Assembly (NCBI GenBank): GCA_028874995.1
Contig: JAPPGM010000088.1
Span: 1-48,781, forward strand
Reading direction: 5' to 3'
Source: Gemmatimonadota bacterium
Lineage (GTDB): Bacteria > Gemmatimonadota > Gemmatimonadetes > Longimicrobiales > Gaopeijiaceae
Length of the DNA stretch: 48,781 nt
Below, one piece after another: positions 7,344 to 19,300 of the stretch (position 1 is the first letter of the stretch; the number at the start of each line of letters is the position of its first letter). The notes below the pieces were generated by a model. The model saw only the letters and a list, made by a program, of their open reading frames with translations, ran no database searches and had not been told where the DNA came from. The translations under genes were made by a program, and so were the position numbers.

Positions 7344-10300
7344 GTGCCTCGCCACTATCGGTATTCAAGGAAGTATGTTTGCGGGTTGCTGATATTGGGC
7401 ACTGCCGGGCTCGCCGGCTGTGCGGACGACGCACCGACCGATCCCGGCAGCGCCGACGCCTCCGCTACGGCCGCCGCGGAGACTGGCCACGAGGGCACGC
7501 AAGTCATGATGGAACCCGACTGGGTGACCCTCGAAGGGATCGGTGTGAGCGGCAGGCTGGCCGCTGCGGTGGTGGACGCGTCGGGGAAGGCACTGGAGTC
7601 CGTGGCGGTCACGTGGGAGAGCGCCGATGACGCAATCGCGACGGTAGATTCGACCGGCCTGGTCACCTCGGTCGGTTACGGCATCACCGAGATCACCGCG
7701 ACCTCCGGCCACCTCACCGGCATCGTGGTGGCGCATGTCACCATGCCGCTCAGCGACCGGGAGATCCTTGAGATCCTCTACCGGGAAACGGGCGGCGAGG
7801 ACTGGACGACAACGACCAACTGGCTGAGCGGCGAACCGCTCGACCAGTGGTTTGGAGTCGAAGCCGACGACTCGGGGAACGTGACCCACCTGTCGCTCGG
7901 CGAGAACAATCTGGTGGGTTCGATCCCCTTGGAACTCGCGGGGCTAGGGGATCTGTCGGTCCTCGACGTGCGGGAGAACTCGCTCACCGGTCCGGTTCCC
8001 AGCGACTTGGGGGCCTTGAAGCAGGTTCGCGATCTGCTCCTGTCGGACAACGAGCTCGAGGGTCCGCTACCCGGATACCTCGGCTTCATGACGGGACTGC
8101 GGTACCTGGACATCGGAACCAACAACCTTACCGGGGCGGTTCCCGGGGCCTTCGGCAGACTGGAACTGGATACCCTCTACACGTCCGGCTCCGGCGTTTG
8201 CCTGCCTCCCTCGCTTGATGAATGGCACTCGGCGATCGACCGGACCGATACCGCGGCCCACTGTGCAGCGAAGCTCTTCGTCGACCTGATCGACCTGCCA
8301 TCGCCGAACCTGTACGCCGTGGGCGAGACGGCCACCCTCTCGGCCACCTACGTGAGTGTCGAAGGCGACACCACGCTCGGGCCGGCAGCCGCATGGTCGA
8401 GCGGCGACGCCACCATCGTCTCGGTGCACGTGTCATCCGGGGAGGTGACCGCGGTCAGCACCGGTGAGGCGGAGGTGACGGCCACCTACGACTCGTTGAC
8501 CGCGTCGATCGGTGTCGAGGTGATCCTGCCGGAGAACGACCGCGAGGTCCTGGCGGTCCTCTACGACAGGGCCCGCGGTGACGACTGGACGGACGGAACA
8601 GACTGGCTGACGGAGGAACCGCTCTCGGAGTGGGCCGGGGTCGAGACCGACGACAGCGACAGGGTCGTTAGCCTGTCACTGCGCGATAACAACCTGCGGG
8701 GGCCGCTCCATGCGTCCATCGGCCAACTGGACCGGCTGACGACCCTGGACCTCGGCCTCAACTGGATCACCGGCCCGATCCCGGCTGAGATGGCCAACCT
8801 GACCCTTCTTCGCAAGCTGACCCTCAGCGTCAACGGGCTCGTCGGCGAACTCCCCCCCGGGCTGGGAGCTCTTGACAGTCTGCGGGACTTTCGTGCTACG
8901 GCCACGAGTTTGTCGGGCAGGGTCCCGGCGGCGTTCGCGGAACTCGATCTGGAATCCTTTCAGGTCAGTGCGACGGCGCTGTGCGTACCCCCGTCGCTCG
9001 CTGCCTGGCTGGACTCCATACCGAGCACCGACAATCCCCCGGTGTGCACCAGCCGCGTCTCGGTCGGCCCCGCGTCGATCAACTTCCGACAAGCCGGTGA
9101 CACCACCCGCCTGTCGGTCACGGTGACCGGGCCTGAGGGCAACGTCGTGGATTCGCCGGCGGTTATTTGGGCGAGTGCCGACACCGCCGTGGCGACGGTC
9201 GATTCGGCGGGTCTGGTGACGGCCGTCGCCACCGGCGCAACGACCGTGGCGGCCACCTACGACTCGGTAAGCACCGGTGCGTCTGACATAACAGTGGTCG
9301 GCAGCGACCGGGAGATCCTCGAGATCCTCTTCCATGAGACGAGCGGTGAGCAATGGACCGATACGACCAACTGGATGAGCAACAAGCCGCTTGACGAATG
9401 GTACGGTGTTCACACCCGCAACGGACGCGTCACACTACTCACACTGGGCAATAGCAACCTCACAGGTCCGATTCCGGCGGCCATCGCGCTGCTGGACAGT
9501 CTCGAGCTTCTCGACCTTCACGCCAACGCTCTCACGGGCCCGATCCCGTCCGCGCTCGAACGGCTGCGCAACCTTGGCGCCCTGTTTCTCGACAACAACA
9601 CCGGCCTGACCGGCCCGCCACCCCCCGGGATAGGCAAGTTGTCCAGGCTCAGGAACCTGTTTCTGGGCAACACAGGACTAACGGGCCCGATACCCGCGTC
9701 CTTCGCCGACCTCAAGCTGGAAAGGTTCTTCACCCAGGGTACCGGTCTGTGCCTGCAGCGGTCTCTGGCCGCGTGGCACGGGACGATCGCAGGGACAAGC
9801 GAGGCCCTGCCCTGCATCCCGGACACCGCCGACCGGAAGGTGCTCGTCACGCTCTACAACGGGACCGGCGGAGGGCACTGGACCAGTGAAAGGAATTGGC
9901 TGTCGGGCGGCGTCAACGCCTGGGAAGGCATAACCACCGACGAAGACGGGTTCGTCACCGGAATCGCCTTGGTGAACAACAACATGACCGGGTCCATTCC
10001 TCCGGAACTCGGCAGGCTCGCGAAGCTGACCACGCTCAACCTCGGGCGGAACAGTCTTTCCGATTCGATTCCTTCAGAACTCGGAGACCTCGCCAGCCTT
10101 GCAACACTGTCGCTGGAGGGGAACGCGCTCGCTGGTGAGATTCCCTCGGCACTCAGCCGATTGGCCAACGCCAGCCTCGTCTCGCTGGCCGGCAACCGCC
10201 TGGCAGGGCCGATTCCCCCCGAACTCGGCAGCTTGGCAAACCTGACTGGGTTGTGGCTGAACAACAATGAACTCACCGGCACAGTCCCCACCGAGCTCTC

Positions 10301-13115
10301 CAATCTGGCCAAACTGGAAGTCCTGAACCTGGCCGACAACGAGCTTGACGGAGCCATTCCCACGGAACTCGGGACGCTCGCCGCTCTCCAGGGGCTCGAT
10401 CTTGCGGGGAACGAATTCACCGGCGCGATACCGACCGCGCTGGGGCAGCTGGCGACGCTCGAGGTCCTGCGCCTGGCCGACAACCGCTTCAGCGGGGGTA
10501 TCCCCACGGAACTCGGGGCGCTTTCCCGGCTCAGGAGGCTCGATCTCTCGCGGAGCGGCCTCACCGGTGCGATACCGTCCTCACTGGGGCAGTTGGAAAC
10601 GCTCGTCGAACTGGTCCTGGCCGGCAACAGCCTCAGCGGCAGCATCCCCGCGGAATTCGGGAAGCTCTACCGACTCAGGTGGCTCGATCTCTCGCGGAAC
10701 AACCTCACCGGTGCGATACCATCCGCACTGGGGAAGCTGAGCGCGCTCGAAGAACTGCGACTCGCGGGCAACCGGCTCAGCATGGAAATCCCGGAACAGC
10801 TCGGGACGCTCTACAGACTTCAGCGTCTCGATCTCTCGAGCAACAGCGTGAGCGGAGCGATCCCGCCGGAACTCACCGACCTTTCGTCACTTTCCCACCT
10901 GGTCCTTGACCACAACGCGCTTTCCGGATCCGTCCCGTTCGACATCGGTGACCTTTCCCGGCTTCAGGTGCTGCGCCTGGAGGCCAATCCCCAGCTTACG
11001 GGACTGCTGCCCCGAAGCCTCATGGATCTCGCCGACCTCGCGGTGTTCCGCGTCGATTCGACAGGCCTGTGCCCGCACCTCGACGCCCGGTTCGAGAACT
11101 GGCTGGACGGCTTCGTCGAAGATACGGTTCCCGGAGGAGGCCGGGTCGATCAGGGACTCGATTGCGGCGCAGCCGAGATCGAACGTCTCGCACTCTCCGA
11201 ATTCTTCGCCCTGACCGGCGGCGATTCGTGGACCAACAGCACCAATTGGGGCAGCGACTCCACGGTGGGGAGCTGGCACGGCGTGACCGTGGGCGACTCG
11301 CTGGTGCACCGCCTTGTGCTTGCCGAGAACGCCCTGGCCGGACCGCTGCCCGCGGAGCTCACCAACCTGAGGGAGCTGCGAACCCTGGACCTCGGCGGCA
11401 ACTCCCTCACCGGGGCGTTTCCCGTGGCGATCACCTCCATGGCTTCGCTCGACACGATCAGCATCCGCGGCAACACCCGGATGGAGGGTCCGCTTCCCGC
11501 CGAAATGACCAACCTGACCGACCTGATGTTCCTGCGGTACGACAGCACCGGCCTCTGCGCCCCGCCTTCGACCACCTTCCGGAACTGGCTCAGGGAAGTC
11601 GGCGGGGCGGAGGACGATGAACGGGACTACTGTGGCGGTGCCGACTCGGTCCGGGTGTCGCTGCCGGTCGTGTATCTCACCCAGGCCATACAGAGACCGG
11701 CGGGCGATGTTCCGCTCGTGGCGGGCCGGCAGGCGCTGCTGCGGGTCTTCCTGACGGCCGACCGGGAGAACGCGTTCTTCGATCCCTACGTCAAGGCGAC
11801 CTTCACCCGCGGCCGCGAGGTGGTCGACACGGCGGTGTTGACCATCACGGACAACCACCTGCCCACTTCCGTGTACGAGGGCGACCTCTCGAGGTCGTTC
11901 CAGGCGGTGATCCCCGGAGACCTCATCGCCGACAGCATCGAGATGGTGGTGGAGGTCGATTCCGCCGGGCTACCGCTTGTCGAAGGCAGCGAGACTCGCT
12001 TCCCGGAGGCCGGCCGGTATGCACTCGAGGTGGTCGAGACACCGCCGCTGGAACTGACCGTGGTACCGATTCTGTATGCCGAGGACCCCGACTCGTCGGT
12101 CTTGGACTGGACCAGCGGCATCACCGCCGACAGTCCCCAGGTAGCCCTGTTCAGACACTCGTTCCCGGTCTCGGAATTCAGTGCGACGGACCGCGAACCG
12201 CACATCACCTCGATCGATCCCGTCGAGGACCAGTGGTCGCTGCTCAGCGAGATCGAGGTGGCGTACAACGCCGAGGAGGCCACGGGCTACTGGTACGCCG
12301 TGGCCGACAGTCCGGACGGATACGTCCGCGGTCTGGCGTGGCTCAACGGCTGGGTGAGTCTGGGCAAGCCGTGGGACACCGAACTCGCCCATGAGGTGGG
12401 GCACAACCTCGACCTCCTCCATGCACCGTGCGGCGGCGCGCTTGGCACCGACCCCGATTTCCCGCATGAGCTCGGAAGCATCGGCGCGTGGGGGTACGAC
12501 TTCCGCGACGGATCCGCCCTGCACCCCATCCGCCGCCGGGACATCATGGGGTACTGCTATGACCGGGGTTGGCTGAGCGACTACTACTTCGAGAGGGTTC
12601 TCGAGGTGCGCGAGGAGAAGGAGGGGGGCGGGGCGGCGGCGCGACGCTTGGCCGCCGGGGCGAAGGTCGAGACTCTCGTGGTGTCCGGTGGCGTCCGCGA
12701 CGGCGAACCGAGGATCGAGCCTCTGCACTCGATGTTCATGAGGGCGAAGCTGCCGGACCGTACCGGCCCCTACCGGCTCGAGGGGCTGCGACGGGACGGC
12801 GAGATGGAGTTCTCATTGTCCTTCACCCCCGGCGAGGACAAGTACGGCAACAAGTACTTCTTCTTCGCTGTCCCGATCGAGGCCGACTGGGAGGACTTGC
12901 TGGAACGGATCACGCTGACGGGGCCGGAGGGTGAGGTGACCGTGGACCAGAATGATCCTCGGTCACTCACGATCGTGACCGATCCCGCGACCGGGCGGAT
13001 CCGGGCGATTCTGCGGGACTGGAACCAGGCGCTGCCATCCGCGCTGGGGGACACCGCGGGGCTCGAGGTGGTGACGACGCGCGGGATCGTGGAGGCGGTG
13101 CGGCTGGTGCGGTAG
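7344..13115 (+). CDS. Giant BIG2/LRR lipoprotein with C-terminal metzincin-like zinc protease (1923 aa)
   Basis: A GTG start, preceded by GGGGAAAGGG, gives a lipoprotein signal (lipobox LAGC, Cys ~26). Three cassettes follow. Each has a BIG2-like Ig domain (~53-135, ~310-395, ~574-650; signature VATVDSxGLVT..TxVxATYDS), an LRR N-cap (SDREILEILYxETGGexW), several plant-type LRRs and a Cys cap (LCVPPSL..W). A fourth N-cap (~829) begins a long LRR solenoid (to ~1223), and a fifth lies near 1279. From ~1435 (LPVVYLTQAIQRPAG) comes the enzymatic part, with HEVGHNLDLLH at 1683-1693 and the Met-turn DIMGYC at 1733, as in M66-like/metzincin proteases. The usual Gly of HExxHxxGxxH is Asp here. A further domain ends the protein (LRDWNQALP..). 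It is predicted to tether a protease to the outer membrane on a binding stalk. The target is unknown. Confidence 0.82.
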   Translation: MPRHYRYSRKYVCGLLILGTAGLAGCADDAPTDPGSADASATAAAETGHEGTQVMMEPDWVTLEGIGVSGRLAAAVVDASGKALESVAVTWESADDAIATVDSTGLVTSVGYGITEITATSGHLTGIVVAHVTMPLSDREILEILYRETGGEDWTTTTNWLSGEPLDQWFGVEADDSGNVTHLSLGENNLVGSIPLELAGLGDLSVLDVRENSLTGPVPSDLGALKQVRDLLLSDNELEGPLPGYLGFMTGLRYLDIGTNNLTGAVPGAFGRLELDTLYTSGSGVCLPPSLDEWHSAIDRTDTAAHCAAKLFVDLIDLPSPNLYAVGETATLSATYVSVEGDTTLGPAAAWSSGDATIVSVHVSSGEVTAVSTGEAEVTATYDSLTASIGVEVILPENDREVLAVLYDRARGDDWTDGTDWLTEEPLSEWAGVETDDSDRVVSLSLRDNNLRGPLHASIGQLDRLTTLDLGLNWITGPIPAEMANLTLLRKLTLSVNGLVGELPPGLGALDSLRDFRATATSLSGRVPAAFAELDLESFQVSATALCVPPSLAAWLDSIPSTDNPPVCTSRVSVGPASINFRQAGDTTRLSVTVTGPEGNVVDSPAVIWASADTAVATVDSAGLVTAVATGATTVAATYDSVSTGASDITVVGSDREILEILFHETSGEQWTDTTNWMSNKPLDEWYGVHTRNGRVTLLTLGNSNLTGPIPAAIALLDSLELLDLHANALTGPIPSALERLRNLGALFLDNNTGLTGPPPPGIGKLSRLRNLFLGNTGLTGPIPASFADLKLERFFTQGTGLCLQRSLAAWHGTIAGTSEALPCIPDTADRKVLVTLYNGTGGGHWTSERNWLSGGVNAWEGITTDEDGFVTGIALVNNNMTGSIPPELGRLAKLTTLNLGRNSLSDSIPSELGDLASLATLSLEGNALAGEIPSALSRLANASLVSLAGNRLAGPIPPELGSLANLTGLWLNNNELTGTVPTELSNLAKLEVLNLADNELDGAIPTELGTLAALQGLDLAGNEFTGAIPTALGQLATLEVLRLADNRFSGGIPTELGALSRLRRLDLSRSGLTGAIPSSLGQLETLVELVLAGNSLSGSIPAEFGKLYRLRWLDLSRNNLTGAIPSALGKLSALEELRLAGNRLSMEIPEQLGTLYRLQRLDLSSNSVSGAIPPELTDLSSLSHLVLDHNALSGSVPFDIGDLSRLQVLRLEANPQLTGLLPRSLMDLADLAVFRVDSTGLCPHLDARFENWLDGFVEDTVPGGGRVDQGLDCGAAEIERLALSEFFALTGGDSWTNSTNWGSDSTVGSWHGVTVGDSLVHRLVLAENALAGPLPAELTNLRELRTLDLGGNSLTGAFPVAITSMASLDTISIRGNTRMEGPLPAEMTNLTDLMFLRYDSTGLCAPPSTTFRNWLREVGGAEDDERDYCGGADSVRVSLPVVYLTQAIQRPAGDVPLVAGRQALLRVFLTADRENAFFDPYVKATFTRGREVVDTAVLTITDNHLPTSVYEGDLSRSFQAVIPGDLIADSIEMVVEVDSAGLPLVEGSETRFPEAGRYALEVVETPPLELTVVPILYAEDPDSSVLDWTSGITADSPQVALFRHSFPVSEFSATDREPHITSIDPVEDQWSLLSEIEVAYNAEEATGYWYAVADSPDGYVRGLAWLNGWVSLGKPWDTELAHEVGHNLDLLHAPCGGALGTDPDFPHELGSIGAWGYDFRDGSALHPIRRRDIMGYCYDRGWLSDYYFERVLEVREEKEGGGAAARRLAAGAKVETLVVSGGVRDGEPRIEPLHSMFMRAKLPDRTGPYRLEGLRRDGEMEFSLSFTPGEDKYGNKYFFFAVPIEADWEDLLERITLTGPEGEVTVDQNDPRSLTIVTDPATGRIRAILRDWNQALPSALGDTAGLEVVTTRGIVEAVRLVR

Positions 13116-13138
13116 CCCGTAGAGATCAGTGACTGGGG

Positions 13139-13158
13139 GCCGATTGTGCGGAATCGGC
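13139..13158 (+). terminator. Hairpin after the 1923-aa LRR protease gene
   Basis: GCCGATT (13139-13145) pairs perfectly with AATCGGC (13152-13158) around a 6-base loop, 24 bases past the stop codon. The following bases (TCTGCTACTT) are only weakly T-rich, so it is either a poor intrinsic terminator or an mRNA-stabilising hairpin between the two giant genes. Confidence 0.35.
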
Positions 13159-13266
13159 TCTGCTACTTGGCTTGCAGTCCTGCGGGGTAGCCGTGCGCGC
13201 CCCGCGAGATTCGATCGACCGTTGAAGGCGCCGGCAGCCCTGTTGTTTTCGTAGACATCCACGAAG

Positions 13267-13296
13267 TTGATTGCGCAATCGAGTGTGGGTTACTCT
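13267..13296 (+). promoter_or_regulatory. Possible promoter with palindromic operator before the 2210-aa LRR gene
   Basis: TTGATT (13267-13272) and TACTCT (13291-13296), 18 bases apart, are a modest sigma-70-like pair. The -35 overlaps a perfect 12-base palindrome GATTGCGCAATC (13269-13280). This could be a repressor operator, giving the largest LRR gene its own control. The sequence alone cannot show binding. The rest of the 234-base gap holds only the hairpin at 13139. Confidence 0.33.
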
Positions 13297-13349
13297 ATTG
13301 TCCCATTGAGTTTCCACGCAGTTAACTTCACCACACTCTCCTTCGACTA

Positions 13350-16300
13350 TTGGATGCCTTCAGAAACGCGGGCCGGCGAGGCGAATCAATCCCGGCGGGA
13401 TCTCTGCGAGGACGCGTAGGTCTGACTCCCAGCGCATCTCCGCGCCCGTGGTCGGGCCGATCCGGGGTCAGCTGTGCCTGCCTTGCGTCTGCCCTATTCG
13501 CGACACTGCTCCTGAAAGCGTGCGCGGACGACACCCCGACCGCTCCCGCCGACTCCGACCTGCCTCCCGCAGTCGCCATGCGCACGAACCAGGACGGTAC
13601 GAGGATCGTGATCGAACCGCTTTGGCTGACGCTCGACACGATCGGGGTGACCGGAACGCTGACGGCTACCGTGATCGATGCGGCGGGGGATACGGTGGAC
13701 GCGGCGCAGGTGACCTGGGCCAGCTCCGATACACCGATCGCGACGGTCGATACGGCTGGCGTGGTCACGTCCGTCGGGTTCGGCAAGACGAAGGTCACGG
13801 CAACCCACGATTCCGCGACCGCCCATTCCACGGTGGAGGTGGCGCTGCCGCTCACCGACCGCGAGATCCTGGAGATCTTCTACAGGGCGACGGGTGGGGA
13901 TGATTGGACGGACAAAACGAACTGGCTGAGTGACGAGGAGCTGTCCGAGTGGCTTGGCGTTAGAACCGATGGGGACGGGCGGGTGATCGACCTGGGACTC
14001 CCCCGCAACCAATTGACCGGTGCGATTCCCACCGAGATCGGCGGACTGAGCCGCCTGGCTTCTCTAGACCTGAGCTACAACGAGATTACTGGTCATCTCC
14101 CGGCTGAACTGGGCAAGCTGACACGGATTCAGCGACTCGAGGTGAACAACAACGAAATCGGGGGCGCGTTGCCACCGGAGATGGGCGGCATGGAAGCCCT
14201 CGACTACCTCGATGTTGCCCTCAACACAGACCTCGGGGGTATGGTCCCGCGCGCGTTCGCGATGCTTGATCTGCAGACATTCTACTCCACCAACACCGGG
14301 TTGTGCGTGCCTCCCTCATTGGAGACGTGGTTCGACGGAATCTCAAGTACTGACAATCCAACGGTTTGCACGGGCCGGATCACACTCGACCCTCTCTCTC
14401 TGTACTTCGAGGCGATCGGCGACACGGCCACGCTGTCGGCCGCAGCTGTGACAGCCGAGGGCGACACGCTGCACGGCACTGCGGTGACCTGGAGAAGCGC
14501 CGACACCCACATCGCCACGGTCGATTCCACGGGGCTGGTGACATCGGTGGACTACGGGACCACCGAGATCACGGCCACCATCGGTACGCTCACAAACAGG
14601 GCGGATGTGGAGATCGTCTTCACGCTCAGCGACCGGGAGGTCCTCGAAATCCTCTACACCTCCACCGGAGGCGAGAACTGGACGGACACGACCAACTGGG
14701 TGAGCGAGGAAGCGCTCTCCGAATGGTTCGGCGTGGCCACCAACGAAGCGGGCAAGGTCGTGGGCCTGTCGCTGGCGAACAACAACCTTGAGGGATCGAT
14801 CCCCGGCGAGCTGAGTGAACTGGATGATCTGGCCATCCTCGACCTTGGCCACAACTCGCTGACCGGCCCTCTTTCCGGTCACCTTGGAGCCCTGCAACAA
14901 CTTCGGGATCTTCTCCTCAACGGCAATGCACTCGAGGGACTCCTGCCCCGCGATCTGGGATCCATGGCCGGGCTCCGGTACCTCCACATCGGCGACAACC
15001 AGTTGGGCGGCGTGATCCCGGGATCCTTCGCCAACCTCGAGCTGGACACCCTCTACGCCGCCGGCTCCGGCGTGTGTGTGCCCCCTTCGTTGGGCGAGTG
15101 GTTCGACGGGATCGCGCAGACCGACAACGCGGAGCGATGCGTAGCCTCCATCGGCATCGAGGTCGTCGGCCGGCAGGCGCCGACCCTCTACGCCATCGGC
15201 GAGTCGGCCACACTGTCCACCAGCTACGTGAGCGCCGAAGGGGACACGCTCTACACTGTGCCGGCGGCATGGTCGAGCGAAGATACCGCCGTGGTCTCGG
15301 TGGTCGGCGGGGGGACAGTGACCGCGATCGGTGCCGGCGAGACCAGAGTGACGGCCACCTACGACTCGATCTCCGCCTCGATCGACATGGTGGTGGACCT
15401 GCCGGAAGGCGATCGCGATGTGCTGGCGATCCTCTTCGACCGGGCGCGCGGAGACGGCTGGACGGACGCAACCAACTGGCTGAGCGAAGAACCGCTCTCC
15501 GAGTGGGCCGGAGTGCAGACCGATGACAGCGGGCGGGTTGTGAGTCTGTCGCTGGCGGGGAACAACCTGAGGGGGCCGATCCACTCCTCCGTCGGCCAGC
15601 TGGACCAGCTGGTCACCCTCGACCTGAGCCGGAACTGGATCTCCGGCCCCATTCCAATCCAGTTGGCGGATCTGTCCCTGCTTCGACATCTGGCGCTGAG
15701 TGTCAACGGTCTTGTCGGCGACCTCCCCTCCGCGCTCGGCACGCTGGACAGCCTCCGAACGCTCAAGGTGGCGGCCACGAGCTTGTCCGGGCGGGTCCCC
15801 ACGTCCTACGGCGACCTGGATCTGGACACCCTCCTGACTGACCGCAGTGCGGTTTGCGTGCCCCCTTCGCTCTCCGCTTGGCTGGACTCGATCCCGGAAA
15901 CCGACAACCCGACCTTGTGTACCGGCCACATCCTCATCGAGCCCGCATCGCTGACCTTTCACGCCGCGGGGGACACGGCCCGGCTCTCGGGCACCGTGAT
16001 CGATGCCGAGGGGAAAGCCGAGGACGACGCGGCGGTGACCTGGAAGAGCGCGGATTCCACCGTCGCGACGGTCGACACGACCGGGTTGGTGACCGCGCGC
16101 ACCAGCGGAGTGACAATCGTCACGGCAACATACGATTCGGTGACCGCCGACTCGGTCGACACGGTGGTCAGGCTGCCGGGCAGCGACCGGCTCGCCCTCG
16201 AAGCTCTCTACCGCGCTACAGGTGGCGACGAATGGCGGGACCACACCAACTGGATGAGCGACGAGCCGCTCAGCGCATGGAAGGGTGTGAGTACGACCGG

Positions 16301-19300
16301 CGACGGACGTGTTCGTAAACTGGAACTTCCCGACAACAACCTCGCCGGCCGAATCCCGGCTGCCATCGGGCTGTTGGACAGCCTTGTCTACCTCGACCTC
16401 TTCAGCAACGCCCTCACCGGCCCGATCCCAACCGCGATCGGGCGTCTGCACAGGGTGGAGAGCCTCTTCCTGGGTCACAACGACCTGAGTGGCTCGCTGC
16501 CCGCCGAAATGGGCAATATGACGGGACTCAGGTACCTGCAAATCAATGACACGCGACTTGAGGGTGAGGTGCCCGAGGCATTTGCCGATCTCAAGCTGAA
16601 GCAGTTCTTCGCCGTGGAAACCGAAGTGTGCCTGCCACGCTCCCTGGGTAAGTGGCTGCGCGCGATCGAACAAAGGGACGACGGACTGGGCTCTTGCATC
16701 CCCGTCACCGCGGACCGCGAGGTGCTCGTCGAGTTTTACCAATCGACCGGCGGACCGGATTGGGAGAGGAAGGAAAACTGGCTCAGCGACAGGAGTCTGA
16801 ACAGGTGGCATGGCATCGCCACCGACGACGAGGGCCACGTCACCAGGATCTCTCTCCCGTCGAACGACATGACGGACAGCATTCCGCCCCAGCTGGGGAA
16901 CCTCGCGCGGCTTGAGGTGCTGCGCCTGTATGGCAATGAGTTGACGGGCCGGATTCCTCCGGAACTCGGCAAGCTGACCATGATCCGCAAGTTGTCGCTG
17001 TCCGACAACAACCTCGAAGGGCCGATTCCGTCCGAACTCGGCGGTCTGGTCAACGTGAAGGAGATGTCCTTGTCCCACAACCAGCTAACGGGACCCATCC
17101 CCGCCGAGTTCGGCAACCTAGCAGAGCTGGAGGTGCTGTGGCTCTTCAACAACCGGTTGAGCGGACCGATGCCCCCCGAGCTGGGCGCCCTGAGGAAGCT
17201 GAACGACTTTACGGCGTCCAACAATCAGCTGACGGGCCCACTTCCGCCGGAAATCGGCGACCTCGAATCCATGCGGTGGTTGAACCTGCACACCAACAAG
17301 CTGGAGGGGCCGCTACCGCCGGAACTGGGCAAATTGAGCAAGCTCGAGTGGCTGAGGCTCAGCGTGAATCAGATCACCGGCCCATTGCCTTCGGAACTCG
17401 GCAACCTCCAGGCCCTGAAGCGATTCAGCGTATGGGTCAACCAGATGGACGGACCCATACCGCCCGAACTCGGCAACCTGTCTTCCCTTGAAAGGCTGGT
17501 CCTGGCCCACAACCGGTTCTCTGGGAGCATCCCGCCGGAACTGGGCAAGCTTTCCAACTTGGAGCACCTTGTGCTCTACGAAAACCAATTGACGGGATCG
17601 ATCCCCCCGGAACTCGGCAACCTGTCCAGCCTGCTTGACTTCTGGCTCAGTGAGAATCAGCTGACTGGAACCATCCCGAGCGAACTGGGAAAGCTGTCCA
17701 CCGTCGTGGATTTCGGCGTCCAGGACAACAACTTGAGCGGTCCCATCCCTCCGGAAATCGGCCGGATGTCGTCTCTGGTCCAATTGGCACTCTACGCCAA
17801 CAACCTGTCCGGGCCGCTTCCCCCCGAGATCGGCAACCTCGCTGAACTGGATGGTCTGCACCTGCAGGACAACCCCGATCTGGAGGGCCTGCTTCCGAGA
17901 AGCATGCTGAAGCTCCCCCTCGGCCATTTTGAGATCCAGGACACGAACCTCTGTCCGCAGCTGGACGACGAGTTCCAGGAGTGGCTGGACGGGATCGCCT
18001 TCACCAACGGCCTGACATGTCCCACGACCCAGATCGAAGGGTTCGCGCTGGCCGAACTCTACGCCGCGACCGGCGGAGAGTCGTGGACCAACAACAGCGG
18101 CTGGGACAGCAATTCCGCGTTGAGCAGCCGGTACGGAATCACCATTGCGGCGGGAGACTCGCTCGTGCGGGAGATCAGGCTCCCCGGCAACGGGCTGCGC
18201 GGACCGCTGCCTCCCGAAATCGGCAGCCTGAGGAAGCTGGAAACCCTCGACCTGGCCGATAACGACCTCACGGGGGGGCTTGCCGCGCCGATCACCTCCA
18301 TCGACGTGCTGGACACCATCAGGGTCAGCGGCAACGCGCGCATGGAAGGCGCACTTCCCTTCGGAATGACGGAAATGACGGGCCTGCTGGCTCTCCAGTA
18401 CGTGGACACCGACCTCTGTGCGTCTCCGTCGACCACTTTCCAGGCCTGGATCGACGGGCTGGATGTCGCGGATGGGGCGACGTGCGACAACCCGGATGAG
18501 GTTGGACTGTCGCTGCCGGTCGTCTACCTCACCCAGGCGATCCAGAGACCGGCCGGCGATGTCCCGATCCTCTCCGGTCGTGAGGCGTTGCTTCGGGTGT
18601 TCCTGGTAAGCGACCGGGTGGCCTTCTTCGAGCCCGAGGTCGTCGCGACCTTGACCGGTGGCGGCGAGGACGTACACCGGGTGGTTATGCAGAGCAAGCT
18701 GGACAGGCTTGCCACCGCCGTGGACGAGAGCGGATTCCTCACGTCGTACAGTGCGGAGATTCCCGCCGAGCACATCGTGCCGGGCACCGAGCTGGTGGTG
18801 CTCGCCGACTCCGCGGAGGCGATCCCGCGCGCAGCGGGCAGCCAGACACGCTTCCCGGAAACCGGCTCCGCGGCGCTCAACGTGATCGAGGTGCCGCCGT
18901 TGGAGTTGACCGTGGTACCGGTGCTGAACGCCGAGAATCCCGATTCGTCGATTCTGCCCTGGACCGACAGCATCGGGCACCTGGGGGCGGAGAGCCCGCA
19001 GGTGGGCCTCTTCAGGTATTCGTTCCCCTTCAGCGAGTTCAGGGCGACGAGCCGGGAGCCGTACGTCACCTCGCTCGACCTTGCCAACGAGTACAACACC
19101 TGGGACCTGATCCTCGAACTGGAGCCGGTGTACCGGGCCGAGAAGGCCACGGGCTACTGGTATACGGTGGCGGACAGCGATGAGGGCTACGTGCGCGGGA
19201 TCGCGCGGCTGAATGGATTGGTGAGCTTTGGCAAGCCATGGGACACCGAGCTGGCACACGAGGTGGGCCACAACCTCAATCTCAGGCACGCCCCGTGCGG

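Noticed and set aside
6340-17900. Highly repetitive plant-like LRR sequence as eukaryotic contamination
   Set aside because: The genes are intron-free, have bacterial lipoboxes, share the GC-rich codon use of the window and lie contiguous with bacterial genes such as pspA and uvrA.
17100-17900. CRISPR-like array suspected from regularly spaced repeats
   Set aside because: The periodicity (~72 bases) equals the 24-residue LRR unit in a long open frame and the repeats are degenerate at synonymous sites; there are no cas genes.
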